20,020 nucleotides of DNA. It comes from Akkermansiaceae bacterium UBA3385. GTDB taxonomy: Bacteria; Verrucomicrobiota; Verrucomicrobiia; Verrucomicrobiales; Akkermansiaceae. The translations under genes and the position numbers were made by a program. The stretch covers positions 1-20,020 of the forward strand of contig DEPT01000004.1 in assembly GCA_002358905.1 (NCBI GenBank), in the 5' to 3' direction. A model generated the notes under the pieces. It made no database searches. It was not told the DNA's origin and saw only the letters and a program-made list of their open reading frames with translations. This document shows positions 1-6,903 of this stretch, piece by piece (the stretch's first letter is position 1; each line of letters begins with the position of its first letter).

Positions 1-89
1 TCAGCCTTCAGCTTGGCGCGGAGATCTGCATAACGAGCCGCGACAGCTGCCTTCTTCTTGTTTCTTTCAATCCAGCTTTTCTTTGCCAT
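1..89 (-). CDS. rpsN: 30S ribosomal protein S14, N-terminal part (runs off left edge)
   Basis: This is the first 29 codons of a minus-strand gene whose 3' part lies outside the window. The protein begins MAKKSWIERNKKK and continues into a segment ending ADLRAKLKA. This is the pattern of the S14 N-terminus: a short basic start (MAKxS), a run of Lys and Arg, then RxADLRAxLKA. S14 sits in the head of the 30S subunit near the A and P sites and is needed for late assembly. No Cys is visible in the part present; the zinc CxxC motif of zinc-type S14 lies further on, so this fragment cannot settle the subtype, although the MAKKS start and spacing look like the long zinc-free type. There is no clear Shine-Dalgarno sequence. 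The gene has its own strong promoter close to the start codon and is divergent from the esterase gene. Confidence 0.88.
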   Translation of the reverse strand, partial: MAKKSWIERNKKKAAVAARYADLRAKLKA

Positions 90-105
90 AACTTTGTGGG
101 GCGGA

Positions 106-134
106 TATATACAGCATATCGGAGTATAAGTCAA
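106..134 (-). promoter_or_regulatory. Sigma-70-type promoter of rpsN
   Basis: On the minus strand, TTGACT (positions 134-129) and TATATA (111-106) are separated by exactly 17 nt. Both boxes are close to consensus. Transcription should start near position 99, giving a 5' leader of only about 10 nt before the rpsN ATG at 89. That is too short for a normal Shine-Dalgarno interaction, and none is visible. Confidence 0.75.
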
Positions 135-228
135 GCGGAATTTGGTCCGAAATGTAAAAAATTGGAAAATAGAGTGCTTTTTGTGGAAAAATCTTTTCAT
201 TCTCCTTCAAATATGGTAGGTGTAAGAC

Positions 229-1764
229 ATGAGCAAGTACTCAATTTTATTGCTGACAGGCGCCTTGCCGCTTTGTGCAGCGGTGGAGTTCGATGCCATT
301 TATGGCGATGGTATGGTGCTGCAGCGCGGACGTGAGGTGTTGGTGCGCGGTACAACGGATAAACCCTCTGAGCCGGTGACGGTGAAGTTTAACGGGCAGA
401 CCGTCAAGGCCGAGACTAAGGGGAAGAACTGGAGTGCTGTACTGCAGCCCATGGAGGCTAATGCCCAAGGCCAGACGCTGGAGGCGAGCCAGAAGAGTTC
501 TACCGCCACGGTGCAGAATGTGGTGGTGGGTGAGGTGTGGCTGGCCAGCGGTCAGTCTAACATGCTCTGGCGTCTGAACCAGACTCCCGGCAATCCGCAG
601 ACTATTGCACAGTCCGCCAATGAGAATTTCCGCTTCTACCACAGTGAGCCGCAGGTGCACACCAGCCCGCCCCGCTACACGCCGGAGCTGTTGGAGCGGG
701 TGAAGGAAAAGCGCATGTACGAAGGCAAGTGGGCGGTGAGTGCTCCGGCTACTTCTCCGCGCATGAGTGCTGTGGGTTACTATTTCGGCCAGGAGCTGCA
801 GAAGCAGCTGGGTGTGCCGGTGGGGGTGATTCATGCTGCCCTGGGAGGCTCGAACATGCTCGCCTGGATTCCCCGCGATGTGGTGAAGAAGGAATACCCA
901 GGCTGTCAGGGGAATGACTGGGTGAAGAGCAAGTTCGCCAGCGATTGGGTGCGTGGCCGTGCCCAGCAGAATGTGGGGCCTGGTGGCGATTTCTCGCTGC
1001 ATCCCTATGCTCCGTCCTATTTGTATGAGACCGGTATTGAGCAATGGGAAGGCTTCCCCGTGGCCGGTGTTATCTGGTATCAGGGCGAATCCGATGCTGA
1101 GATTCTGGACAATGAGCAGAACAAGAAGCTGCTGAAGGATCTCATCTCCTCCTGGCGCGATAAGCTGGGCAAGAAAGATCTTCCCTTCCTGCAGGTGCAG
1201 CTTCCCCGTATTAATGACAAAGCCAAGTTGCGCGCCTACTGGCCGGAGTTCCGCCAGGTACAGTCTGAAGTGGCAGAGGAAATGCCCGGTGTGGAGTGCG
1301 TGGTGACCATGGATCTGGGCTCCACCAACAGCGATGTGCATCCTCCCCGCAAGGTTGAGGTGGGCGAGCGCCTGGCTGCTACCGCGCTCAAGGAAGTATA
1401 CGGCAAGGATGTGGCTGCCAGTGGCCCTGTAGTCAAGGGATTCAAGGTCAAGGGCTCCAAGGTGCAGGTGAAACTGGAGAACGCCGAGGGACTGAAGACG
1501 ACCAATGGCGCGGCTCCTGTAGGCTTTGAGCTGGCCGGTGCCGATAAGAACTTTGTGCCTGCTTCTGCTGAAATCAAGGGCGAATCCGTTATCCTGACAG
1601 CAGATGGGGTGAAGACTCCCAGGTATATGCGCTATGGCTGGGCCGTATTCATGGAACCCAACCTGGTGAATGAAGCCGGGCTGCCCACTGCTCCGTGTCC
1701 TGCCACGGATGGCAAGATGGCCAAGAAGGACGCTAAGAAAAAGGATAAGAAGAAGCACAAATAA
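229..1764 (+). CDS. Secreted sialate O-acetylesterase (SGNH-type, SASA family)
   Basis: 511 aa. The N-terminus (residues 1 to about 18, ending LPLCAA) is a signal peptide, so the enzyme should act in the periplasm or outside the cell. Family members remove O-acetyl esters from sialic acids and other glycans, which opens acetylated mucin sugars to sialidases. Visible landmarks are the N-terminal beta domain opening with GDGMVLQR, the nucleophile motif ASGQSNM with Ser110, the oxyanion-type ALGGSN at 204-209, WYQGES at 283-288, and a C-terminal D-x-H pair (Asp369, His371 in SDVHP) that completes the triad. Length is usual for the family. The C-terminus (about residue 495 on) is a Lys-rich tail ending KKKDKKKHK, which is unusual for an exported enzyme. 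A weak GGTAGG lies 8 nt before the ATG. The gene stands alone between divergent rpsN and convergent trpS. The substrate (sialic acid or plant glycan acetyl groups) cannot be told from sequence alone. Confidence 0.9.
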   Translation: MSKYSILLLTGALPLCAAVEFDAIYGDGMVLQRGREVLVRGTTDKPSEPVTVKFNGQTVKAETKGKNWSAVLQPMEANAQGQTLEASQKSSTATVQNVVVGEVWLASGQSNMLWRLNQTPGNPQTIAQSANENFRFYHSEPQVHTSPPRYTPELLERVKEKRMYEGKWAVSAPATSPRMSAVGYYFGQELQKQLGVPVGVIHAALGGSNMLAWIPRDVVKKEYPGCQGNDWVKSKFASDWVRGRAQQNVGPGGDFSLHPYAPSYLYETGIEQWEGFPVAGVIWYQGESDAEILDNEQNKKLLKDLISSWRDKLGKKDLPFLQVQLPRINDKAKLRAYWPEFRQVQSEVAEEMPGVECVVTMDLGSTNSDVHPPRKVEVGERLAATALKEVYGKDVAASGPVVKGFKVKGSKVQVKLENAEGLKTTNGAAPVGFELAGADKNFVPASAEIKGESVILTADGVKTPRYMRYGWAVFMEPNLVNEAGLPTAPCPATDGKMAKKDAKKKDKKKHK

Positions 1765-1790
1765 GCTCTCTTCCATTCCATATTGCTGAA

Positions 1791-1826
1791 AACCGGGCAT
1801 TGGGGGGGCCAATGCTCGGTTTTTTT
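1791..1826 (+). terminator. Intrinsic terminator after the esterase gene
   Basis: A 13-bp stem (1791-1803 with 1809-1821) contains one G-U pair and a GGGGG loop. It is followed by a T run through 1826. It lies 26 nt after the esterase stop codon. The opposite strand has only four T residues after the stem, so it may also work, less strongly, for the convergent trpS transcript. Confidence 0.85.
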
Positions 1827-1870
1827 GAGAATCGATGAAGGAAGAATAATATCCTCCCGGTGGTCGGACT

Positions 1871-2845
1871 TTATACCCAACCCAGGCCCACGGCCTTGCG
1901 GATGCGGGCGAGCACCTTGGAGGCCTCCTCGCGGGCGCGGGCGGCGCCGGTGTTGAGCACGTCATCCACGTATTCGGGATGGGCGAGAATCCACTCGCGC
2001 TTCTCGCGGGCGGCGCGGAAGTATTCCCAGTAGGCCTCGAAGAGGTCCTTCTTGAACTGGCCGTAGCCTACACCACCGGCGTGGTGGGCATCCACCATGG
2101 CCTGGTACTGCTCCGGCGTGGCGAAAAGCTTATAGAGTGCCAGGATGATGGAGTTTTCCGTGGGCTTCGGGTCTTCCAGCGGGGTGGCATCGGTCACCAC
2201 CTTCTTGTTGATGAGCTTGCGCAGGGGCTTTTCCTCGCCGAAGATGGGCAGGGTGTTGCCGTAGCTCTTGCTCATTTTCTGACCATCCAGACCGGGCACC
2301 ACCGCAGTGGCTTCGGAGATGATGGCTTCAGGCATTTTGAGGAGACCTTCGCCGAAAGTGTCGTTAATCTTGCCTGCCAGGTCGCGTGTTACTTCCAGGT
2401 GCTGCTTCTGGTCCTTGCCCACGGGCACGGCATCGGAATCGTACAGCAGAATGTCTGCGGCCATAAGGGCGGGGTAGGCAAAGAGCGCGTGGCTGGCAGC
2501 AAACCCCTTGGCCACCTTGTCCTTGTAGGAGTGGCAGCGCTCCAGCAGCCCCATGGGGCACAGGGTGGAAAGAATCCAGGCCAGTTCATTTACTTCCGGT
2601 ACAGCAGACTGGGCGAAGAAAACGGCTTTTTCCGGGTCGAGACCGCATGCCAGGAAGTCCACGGCCAGCCCGCGTGTGTTCTCGCGGAGCTTTTCGGCGC
2701 TTTCCATGGTGGTCATGGCGTGGTAGTTGGCAATGAAATAGAAGGCTTCGCCTTTTTCCTGAAGTCGCACAGCGGGCTCAATGGCGCCGAAGTAGTTGCC
2801 GATGTGGAGTTGGCCGCTGGGCTGTAATCCTGTAAGGAATCGCAT
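1871..2845 (-). CDS. trpS: Tryptophanyl-tRNA synthetase
   Basis: 324 aa, the usual length for bacterial TrpRS. It charges tRNA-Trp with tryptophan in the cytosol and is a class I synthetase. The Rossmann-fold signature is present: FLTGLQPSGQLHIGNYFG with the HIGH-type motif HIGN at residues 14-17. The KMSKS loop is at 190-194 (GQKMSKSYGN). The tryptophan and ATP pocket segments (FIANYHAMTT, DILLYDSDAVPVGKDQKQH) are also intact. It starts 32 nt after the stop of the thioredoxin-like lipoprotein gene on the same strand, so the two are probably co-transcribed. The ATG has no recognisable Shine-Dalgarno sequence. The long open frame on the opposite strand here has no features of a gene. Confidence 0.97.
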   Translation of the reverse strand: MRFLTGLQPSGQLHIGNYFGAIEPAVRLQEKGEAFYFIANYHAMTTMESAEKLRENTRGLAVDFLACGLDPEKAVFFAQSAVPEVNELAWILSTLCPMGLLERCHSYKDKVAKGFAASHALFAYPALMAADILLYDSDAVPVGKDQKQHLEVTRDLAGKINDTFGEGLLKMPEAIISEATAVVPGLDGQKMSKSYGNTLPIFGEEKPLRKLINKKVVTDATPLEDPKPTENSIILALYKLFATPEQYQAMVDAHHAGGVGYGQFKKDLFEAYWEYFRAAREKREWILAHPEYVDDVLNTGAARAREEASKVLARIRKAVGLGWV

Positions 2846-2877
2846 ATTGATGGTATTTCTGTGTGTTTTGAAAGAAA

Positions 2878-3432
2878 TCAGGGGGTTGGGGCGTCTTCTT
2901 CCTGGGTGAGAAGATCGTGCAGGAAATTGCTGATATTTTCAGCCGTGTAGGCGCCTTCGAGGCAGCGCAGCTTGATGCCCTCTGCGTAGAAAATGGTGGT
3001 CGGTACCTTGGTCAGGTCGTAGTCCTCTGCAATGGCCGGATAGTCGTCTGCGTTAATCTCCACAACCTGAATGCCGCCTTTTTCCTTTTCTGCCAGTTCC
3101 TGCAGAGATTGGCGCATGGCAATACTGTGCCGGCACCAGGGGGCTGTGAAGCAGAGCAGGAGGGTGCGGCCGGAAACTTCTGTGACCTGGCGCATGTCCT
3201 GCCCTTCGTAAACGCTGTAGATATCAAACTTAGGGCCGCCGTGCAGTTCTGTAGGTATCTGCTTATCCGTGCGGATGAGGGATTGCAGGGATTCCCGCTG
3301 GGGATTCGGGGCCGGCTTGGTGGGGGTGGTGAACTGGGCTGCGCGGTCGCGTTTCTCCTGGTCTGATTCGCCACAGCTCACGCAGAGCAGGGGCAGCAGT
3401 ATCAGACAGACCAGATTGTGAAACCGTTTCAT
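2878..3432 (-). CDS. Thioredoxin-like lipoprotein with a single active-site cysteine
   Basis: 184 aa from the chosen start. The N-terminus is a lipoprotein signal: basic MKRF, a hydrophobic stretch, then CVSC with Cys20 as the likely lipidated residue (the -3 position is Cys, which is not the usual Leu). The frame extends to 3489, but that would put a 19-residue charged leader before the signal, and the promoter position fits 3432. A Pro-rich linker precedes a thioredoxin fold: FTAPWC with Cys100, then RHS, and the cis-Pro loop KVPTT at about 142-146. The usual CxxC is C-R-H-S, so the resolving Cys is missing. Cys94 is close by, on the preceding strand. The protein probably faces the periplasm. 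Possible roles are a monothiol disulfide isomerase or reductase, a redox-dead chaperone, or a structural relative. It heads a likely operon with trpS. Confidence 0.75.
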   Translation of the reverse strand: MKRFHNLVCLILLPLLCVSCGESDQEKRDRAAQFTTPTKPAPNPQRESLQSLIRTDKQIPTELHGGPKFDIYSVYEGQDMRQVTEVSGRTLLLCFTAPWCRHSIAMRQSLQELAEKEKGGIQVVEINADDYPAIAEDYDLTKVPTTIFYAEGIKLRCLEGAYTAENISNFLHDLLTQEEDAPTP

Positions 3433-3439
3433 GCCGCCT

Positions 3440-3468
3440 ATCTTGCCATTTTTCCTCCGGGCTGTCAA
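3440..3468 (-). promoter_or_regulatory. Promoter of the thioredoxin-like lipoprotein gene
   Basis: On the minus strand a perfect TTGACA (3468-3463) and a poor CAAGAT (3445-3440) are 17 nt apart. The -10 box ends exactly 7 nt before the ATG at 3432, so transcription should start at or next to the start codon. The weak -10 box lowers confidence. Confidence 0.5.
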
Positions 3469-3478
3469 CTCTTTGCGC

Positions 3479-3506
3479 TTGTCATCCACAGGGGCTGTGC
3501 TATAAT
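3479..3506 (+). promoter_or_regulatory. Promoter of pyrF-thyA-folA; predicted leaderless mRNA
   Basis: TTGTCA (3479-3484) and a perfect TATAAT (3501-3506) are separated by 16 nt. The -10 box ends 7 nt before the pyrF ATG at 3514, so the first transcribed base should be at or within a base of the start codon. The two -35 boxes of this divergent pair are back to back with 10 nt between them, so the promoters probably compete or share control. Confidence 0.75.
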
Positions 3507-3513
3507 AGCGCGC

Positions 3514-4293
3514 ATGAAGTACACGGAAAAACTTGCTGCCCGTATTGCCGCCACGCGTTCTGCCCTCTGCGTAGGCCTGGATCCCCGCCCCCAGACGGAG
3601 AATATGACCGAGCTTGCCGACTGGCTGCGCAAGGTGGTGGAAGAGACTGCTCCCTACGCTGCTGCCTATAAGCCCAATATCGCCTATTTCGAGGCCATGG
3701 GTCTGCCGGGCCTGAAGATGCTGGAGGAACTGCTGCCCGATATGCCCAAGGATATTCCCGTGATTCTGGATGCCAAGCGTGGCGACATCGGCGAGACGCA
3801 GAAGTACTACGCCCAGGCCTACTTTGACCGCATGGACGTGGATGCCGTGACGCTTAACCCCTTCATGGGCTACGATATTCTGGAGCCTTTCCTTGACCGC
3901 CCCGGCAAGGCTGTGTATCTGCTGGCTGTGACCACCAACCCCGGCTCTGTGGATGTGGAGCAGCAGGTGCTGGCCAATGGCCGCAAGGTGTACCAGCTGG
4001 TGGGCGATATGGTGACCCGCTCCATTGCTGAGAACAGCGCCACGGAGGTGGGCATGGTGGTGGGCCTTACCAATGCCAACAGCCAGATTCTGACCGACCT
4101 GCCGGATGCTCCGCTACTGGTGCCCGGCCTGGGGGCTCAGGGTGGTGACCTTTCTGCTCTTACTGGTGGTACCCGCGTGGCTCCCCCCACTATCAATGTT
4201 TCCCGCGGTATTCTGTACAAGGATCCCGAACTGAGCTTTGCCGAAAAGGCAGAGAAGTGGGCCAGCTTGATCAGAAGCGCTCTCGCGCTCTGA
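3514..4293 (+). CDS. pyrF: Orotidine 5'-phosphate decarboxylase
   Basis: 259 aa. It catalyses the last step of UMP synthesis (OMP to UMP plus CO2) in the cytosol. The catalytic Asp-Lys-Asp array is seen as LDAKRGD at residues 85-91. Other family segments are CVGLDPRP near the N-terminus, TTNPGS at 140-145, VPGLGAQGGD at 203-212 (phosphate loop) and NVSRGI at 228-233. The length and the CVGLDPRP/TTNPGS pattern suit the longer type 2 OMP decarboxylases rather than the short E. coli type. The frame is open up to 3418, but the start at 3514 matches the family N-terminus and lies just after a strong -10 box. thyA starts 34 nt after its stop. Confidence 0.96.
   Translation: MKYTEKLAARIAATRSALCVGLDPRPQTENMTELADWLRKVVEETAPYAAAYKPNIAYFEAMGLPGLKMLEELLPDMPKDIPVILDAKRGDIGETQKYYAQAYFDRMDVDAVTLNPFMGYDILEPFLDRPGKAVYLLAVTTNPGSVDVEQQVLANGRKVYQLVGDMVTRSIAENSATEVGMVVGLTNANSQILTDLPDAPLLVPGLGAQGGDLSALTGGTRVAPPTINVSRGILYKDPELSFAEKAEKWASLIRSALAL
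4271..4293 (+). terminator. Hairpin over the pyrF stop codon (possible attenuator)
   Basis: TCAGAAGCGC and GCGCTCTGA pair as a 9-bp stem with one bulged A and a TCTC loop. The stem ends on the pyrF TGA and is followed by TTTATAATT, not a clean T run. It could cause partial termination or protect the pyrF 3' end before thyA, but it is too weak to call a full terminator. Confidence 0.3.
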
Positions 4294-4302
4294 TTTATAA
4301 TT

Positions 4303-4330
4303 GTCAATAGTCAATTGTCAATCGTCAATG
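4303..4330 (+). repeat. Four tandem heptamers, GTCAATN, ending in the thyA ATG
   Basis: Four head-to-tail 7-bp units start at 4303, 4310, 4317 and 4324. Each is GTCAAT plus one variable base, which is A, T, C and G in turn. The last unit contains the thyA start codon. This resembles the short heptameric tandem repeats found between genes in several bacterial groups. It fills most of the pyrF-thyA gap and leaves no Shine-Dalgarno sequence. Confidence 0.85.
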
Positions 4331-5143
4331 AAGCAGTATCTCGGCTTATTGGATGATGTTCTCACCAACGGGGTGGGCAGGGAGGACCGCACCGGCACCG
4401 GCACCATCGGTGTGTTCGGTCGGCAGATTCGCTGCGATTTGCGCGAGGGTTTCCCCTGCCTGACCACCAAGAAGCTGCATCTGCGTTCTATCATATATGA
4501 GCTGCTCTGGTTTCTGAAGGGCAGCACGAATGTGCGCTGGCTGCAGGAGCGTGGCGTGAGCATCTGGGACGAGTGGGCCGATGAGAACGGCGACCTGGGC
4601 CCGGTGTATGGCAGCCAGTGGCGCGCCTGGCCGGATGGCAAGGGCGGCAGCATTGACCAGATTGCCAAGCTGATTGACGGCCTGAAGAATAATCCATGGA
4701 GCCGCCGCCACCTGGTGAGCGCGTGGAATGTGGCTGAGGTGGACGGCATGGCGCTGCCCCCCTGCCACTGCCTGTTCCAGTTCTGCGTGATTCCGGCGCA
4801 GAAGGAGGGCGAGAAGCACGGCCTGAGCCTGCAGCTCTACCAGCGCAGCTGCGATTTGTTCCTCGGCGTTCCCTTCAACATTGCCAGCTACGCGCTGCTG
4901 CTCATGATGGTGGCGCAGGTCTGCGGCTATGAGGCCCGCGAGTTTGTGCACACCTACGGTGACCTGCATCTCTACAAGAACCACCTGGACCAGGCCCGCC
5001 TGCAGCTGAGCCGCGAGCCGCGCCCGCTGCCCACCATGCGTATCAATCCCGAGGTGACGGAAATTGACGGTTTTGATTTCTCTGACTTTGTGCTGGAGAA
5101 CTACGACCCGCACCCGCATATCAAAGCCGCCGTTTCGGTATGA
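4328..5143 (+). CDS. thyA: Thymidylate synthase (ThyA type)
   Basis: 271 aa, close to E. coli ThyA. It methylates dUMP to dTMP using methylene-tetrahydrofolate and releases dihydrofolate, which the next gene product recycles. Clear features are the N-terminal RTGTGTIGVFG segment with the phosphate-binding Arg, the catalytic Cys146 in LPPCHCLFQF, SCDLFLGVPFNIASYALL, and the C-terminal end HPHIKAAVSV. The ATG at 4328 gives the standard family N-terminus (MKQYLGLLDDVL). A TTG at 4301 would only translate the heptamer repeats. The gene follows pyrF by 34 nt and overlaps folA by four bases (ATGA), so the three probably form one transcription unit. Confidence 0.97.
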   Translation: MKQYLGLLDDVLTNGVGREDRTGTGTIGVFGRQIRCDLREGFPCLTTKKLHLRSIIYELLWFLKGSTNVRWLQERGVSIWDEWADENGDLGPVYGSQWRAWPDGKGGSIDQIAKLIDGLKNNPWSRRHLVSAWNVAEVDGMALPPCHCLFQFCVIPAQKEGEKHGLSLQLYQRSCDLFLGVPFNIASYALLLMMVAQVCGYEAREFVHTYGDLHLYKNHLDQARLQLSREPRPLPTMRINPEVTEIDGFDFSDFVLENYDPHPHIKAAVSV

Positions 5144-5607
5144 GTTTCAGCTTCACAGGAGTGGTGGCCATGGATGCCGCCCGCGGCATCGGCCTGAACA
5201 ACGGTATTCCCTGGCGTCTGAAGGAGGACATGCAGCTTTTCAAGCGCATCACCATGGGGCACCCCATCCTCATGGGGCGCAAGACCTGGGAGAGTCTGGG
5301 CCGCCCGCTGCCCGGACGTCAGAATATTGTGCTTACCCGCAATGCGGACTACGTGGCCGAGGGCGCGGTGGTGATTACGGATATTGCCCAGTTGGAAACG
5401 CTGGAGCTTCAGGACCCGGAAATCATGGTGATTGGCGGGGCTCAGCTATACGCTCAGATGTTGCCGCAGATGCAGCGGCTGCATGTTTCTGAGGTGGCGG
5501 GCACGCACGAGGTGGATACCTGCTTCCCGGAGTTTGCCCACTATTTTGCTACCCGGACCCCGCAGCAGGAGTACGCCGGCTTCACCCACGTGCTGTACGA
5601 GAAATGA
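5140..5607 (+). CDS. folA: Dihydrofolate reductase
   Basis: 155 aa, a typical bacterial DHFR length. It reduces dihydrofolate to tetrahydrofolate with NADPH and is the partner of ThyA. The family core is complete: GVVAMDAARGIGLNNGIPW, then LKEDMQLFK with the catalytic acid Asp30, ILMGRKTWESLGRPLPGR (NADPH-binding), and IMVIGGAQLY. Its ATG overlaps the thyA stop (ATGA at 5140-5143), and its own stop overlaps the next gene in the same way, which points to translational coupling. Target of trimethoprim in general; nothing here suggests a resistant form. Confidence 0.97.
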   Translation: MSFSFTGVVAMDAARGIGLNNGIPWRLKEDMQLFKRITMGHPILMGRKTWESLGRPLPGRQNIVLTRNADYVAEGAVVITDIAQLETLELQDPEIMVIGGAQLYAQMLPQMQRLHVSEVAGTHEVDTCFPEFAHYFATRTPQQEYAGFTHVLYEK

Positions 5608-5897
5608 ACGTCAATCCGTTCATGGATGTTCTGTGTCCGCTGGCTGGTCTGGCGGGTATCGCCATCTTTGCTATCAAGGGGATAGTGCCGGGCACCCGGA
5701 ACACCATGCGTTGGTTTGCTTTCTTCGGCCTTCTGGTCTGTGGCCCGGCCCTGCGGGAATCGGGCTTGTCTGCGGAGCTGGGGAAGGGCGTGGTATTTAT
5801 TATCAGCCTTCTCGTTGCCTTCATCTGGTACGGTATCATGCATATGCTGGGTTCACATCTCAAAGCGTTCAAACCCAGGAAAACCAACAGGAAATGA
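5604..5897 (+). CDS. Small three-helix membrane protein A (unknown function)
   Basis: 97 aa, coupled to folA by an ATGA overlap. Three hydrophobic segments are visible, at about residues 8-29, 36-50 and 61-83, followed by a strongly basic tail ending KPRKTNRK that should lie in the cytosol. I do not recognise a named family. It shares short patterns with the two other small membrane proteins downstream: LAGLAGIAIF in the first helix, FGLLVCGPAL in the second, and an aromatic-rich third helix (FIWYGIMH). The three are probably diverged paralogues. The context does not give a function. Confidence 0.7.
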   Translation: MNVNPFMDVLCPLAGLAGIAIFAIKGIVPGTRNTMRWFAFFGLLVCGPALRESGLSAELGKGVVFIISLLVAFIWYGIMHMLGSHLKAFKPRKTNRK

Positions 5898-6169
5898 ACA
5901 CCGCTGCATCCATCCTCATGTTCCTTCTGGGCTGTGGTGGTCTGGCGTTGACGCTTCTCACCAGCCTGCGCAAGAATTCCCGCGCGGTGGAGCTGGGGGT
6001 GGTTTGTGCGCTGCTGATGCTGATACCAACCGCAGCGGCTGATTCTGTGCCGGTGCGCTGTGTGCTGGGTTGCCTTTGTTTTGTTCTGCTGGCTTTGCCG
6101 GTGGGCTATTGTTTGAGCTCTAACCCGAAGGGAATACGATGTGCGAAGAAGAACCGCAAGCGCCGGTAG
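5894..6169 (+). CDS. Small three-helix membrane protein B (unknown function)
   Basis: 91 aa. The ATG at 5894 overlaps the stop of the preceding gene (ATGA), which decides the start although the frame is open further upstream. Hydrophobic segments lie at about residues 5-24, 34-48 and 53-74, with a basic tail ending KKNRKRR. The first helix has GCGGLALTLL, close to LAGLAGIAIF of protein A and GFGGLAMMLW of protein C. Six cysteines in so small a membrane protein is notable. Its 3' end overlaps the Sel1-repeat gene by 31 bases in another frame. No function can be assigned. Confidence 0.65.
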   Translation: MNTAASILMFLLGCGGLALTLLTSLRKNSRAVELGVVCALLMLIPTAAADSVPVRCVLGCLCFVLLALPVGYCLSSNPKGIRCAKKNRKRR

Positions 6170-6903
6170 GCGATATCTGCACCTGGGATTTCCAGACCCT
6201 GCTCAGTCAGGCAGAGGCTGGCAATGCCGATGCGCAGCATTATCTGGGTGATTTGTACGATTGTGAGCCCGATGGTGCGGCGGATGCCGTGCTATGGTGG
6301 CGACGGGCTGCTGCGCAGGGGCATGCCGATGCCATGAGCGACCTGGGTACGGCGTATGAAAGCGGCTCTGGTGTGGATCGTGATATAGATAAGGCCATTG
6401 TACTCTATACCCGCGCTGCGGAGCTGGGAGAGCGGCTGGGCATGGCTAATCTGGCACGCTTGTATGAGTACGGCATCGGCCTGCCAGCTGACAAGGCGCA
6501 GATGGTGCAGTGGTACCGCCGGGCTGCAGAACTGAACTCTGCCGAGGCGCAGAATCGCCTGGGTTGTTGTTATGATACGGGAGATGGTGTGGTGCAGAAT
6601 CCTGCGCTGGCTGCCTACTGGTACAGCCGCGCGGCGCACTTGAATGAGCCGGAGGCACAGTACAATCTGGGCTGCTGCTATGAGCTTGGTGTGGGGCTGC
6701 CGGTGGATGGAGCTGCGGCGCTCCGCTGGTATCAGCGGGCGGCGGAGTCGGGCTCGGCCCGGGCTATGCATCGCCTGGCCTGGGCATACCGGGAGGGTGA
6801 ATTCGGCCTGCCGGTAGATGAATCGGAATCCTGGCGGTTGCTGGAGTCGGCCGTGGAGCAGGGGTTGGAACTTGCCGAGCAGACCAGGGAGGAATGGTCA
6901 TGA
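6139..6903 (+). CDS. Sel1-like repeat (SLR) protein
   Basis: 254 aa with no signal peptide or membrane helix, so it is probably cytosolic. From about residue 29 to 243 there are six helical repeats of about 36 residues, each with the Sel1 pattern (AxAxxxLGxxYxxGxGVxxDxxxAxxWYxRAA). Examples are AQNRLGCCYDTGDGV and AQYNLGCCYELGVGL. SLR proteins form solenoids that bind other proteins, often in signalling or envelope processes. The start at 6139 has AAGGGA upstream at a suitable distance and lies inside the end of the preceding gene. The stop overlaps the next gene. Being flanked by small membrane proteins, it might be a scaffold working with them; this is inference. Confidence 0.88.
   Translation: MCEEEPQAPVGDICTWDFQTLLSQAEAGNADAQHYLGDLYDCEPDGAADAVLWWRRAAAQGHADAMSDLGTAYESGSGVDRDIDKAIVLYTRAAELGERLGMANLARLYEYGIGLPADKAQMVQWYRRAAELNSAEAQNRLGCCYDTGDGVVQNPALAAYWYSRAAHLNEPEAQYNLGCCYELGVGLPVDGAAALRWYQRAAESGSARAMHRLAWAYREGEFGLPVDESESWRLLESAVEQGLELAEQTREEWS

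Noticed and set aside
247..1965. Long open frame on the minus strand opposite the esterase gene (572 codons)
   Set aside because: Its translation is His-, Leu- and Gly-rich low-quality sequence with no domain, and it is fully explained as the antisense shadow of a clear SASA-family gene. It also runs into trpS.
1979..2827. 282-codon plus-strand frame opposite trpS
   Set aside because: trpS on the other strand has intact HIGH and KMSKS motifs. The plus-strand frame shows no motif and arises from the high-GC third codon positions of trpS.
3446..3457. Tiny ATG-GCA-AGA-TAG frame behind GGAGG on the minus strand before the lipoprotein gene
   Set aside because: The good Shine-Dalgarno spacing drew attention, but the segment lies inside the predicted promoter spacer and would not be transcribed from the candidate promoter.
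3433..3489. N-terminal extension of the thioredoxin-like lipoprotein (start at 3489)
   Set aside because: It would place a charged 19-residue segment before the lipoprotein signal and lies upstream of the likely transcription start.
4301..4327. Upstream TTG start for thyA
   Set aside because: It would only translate the heptamer repeats. The ATG at 4328 gives the standard ThyA N-terminus.
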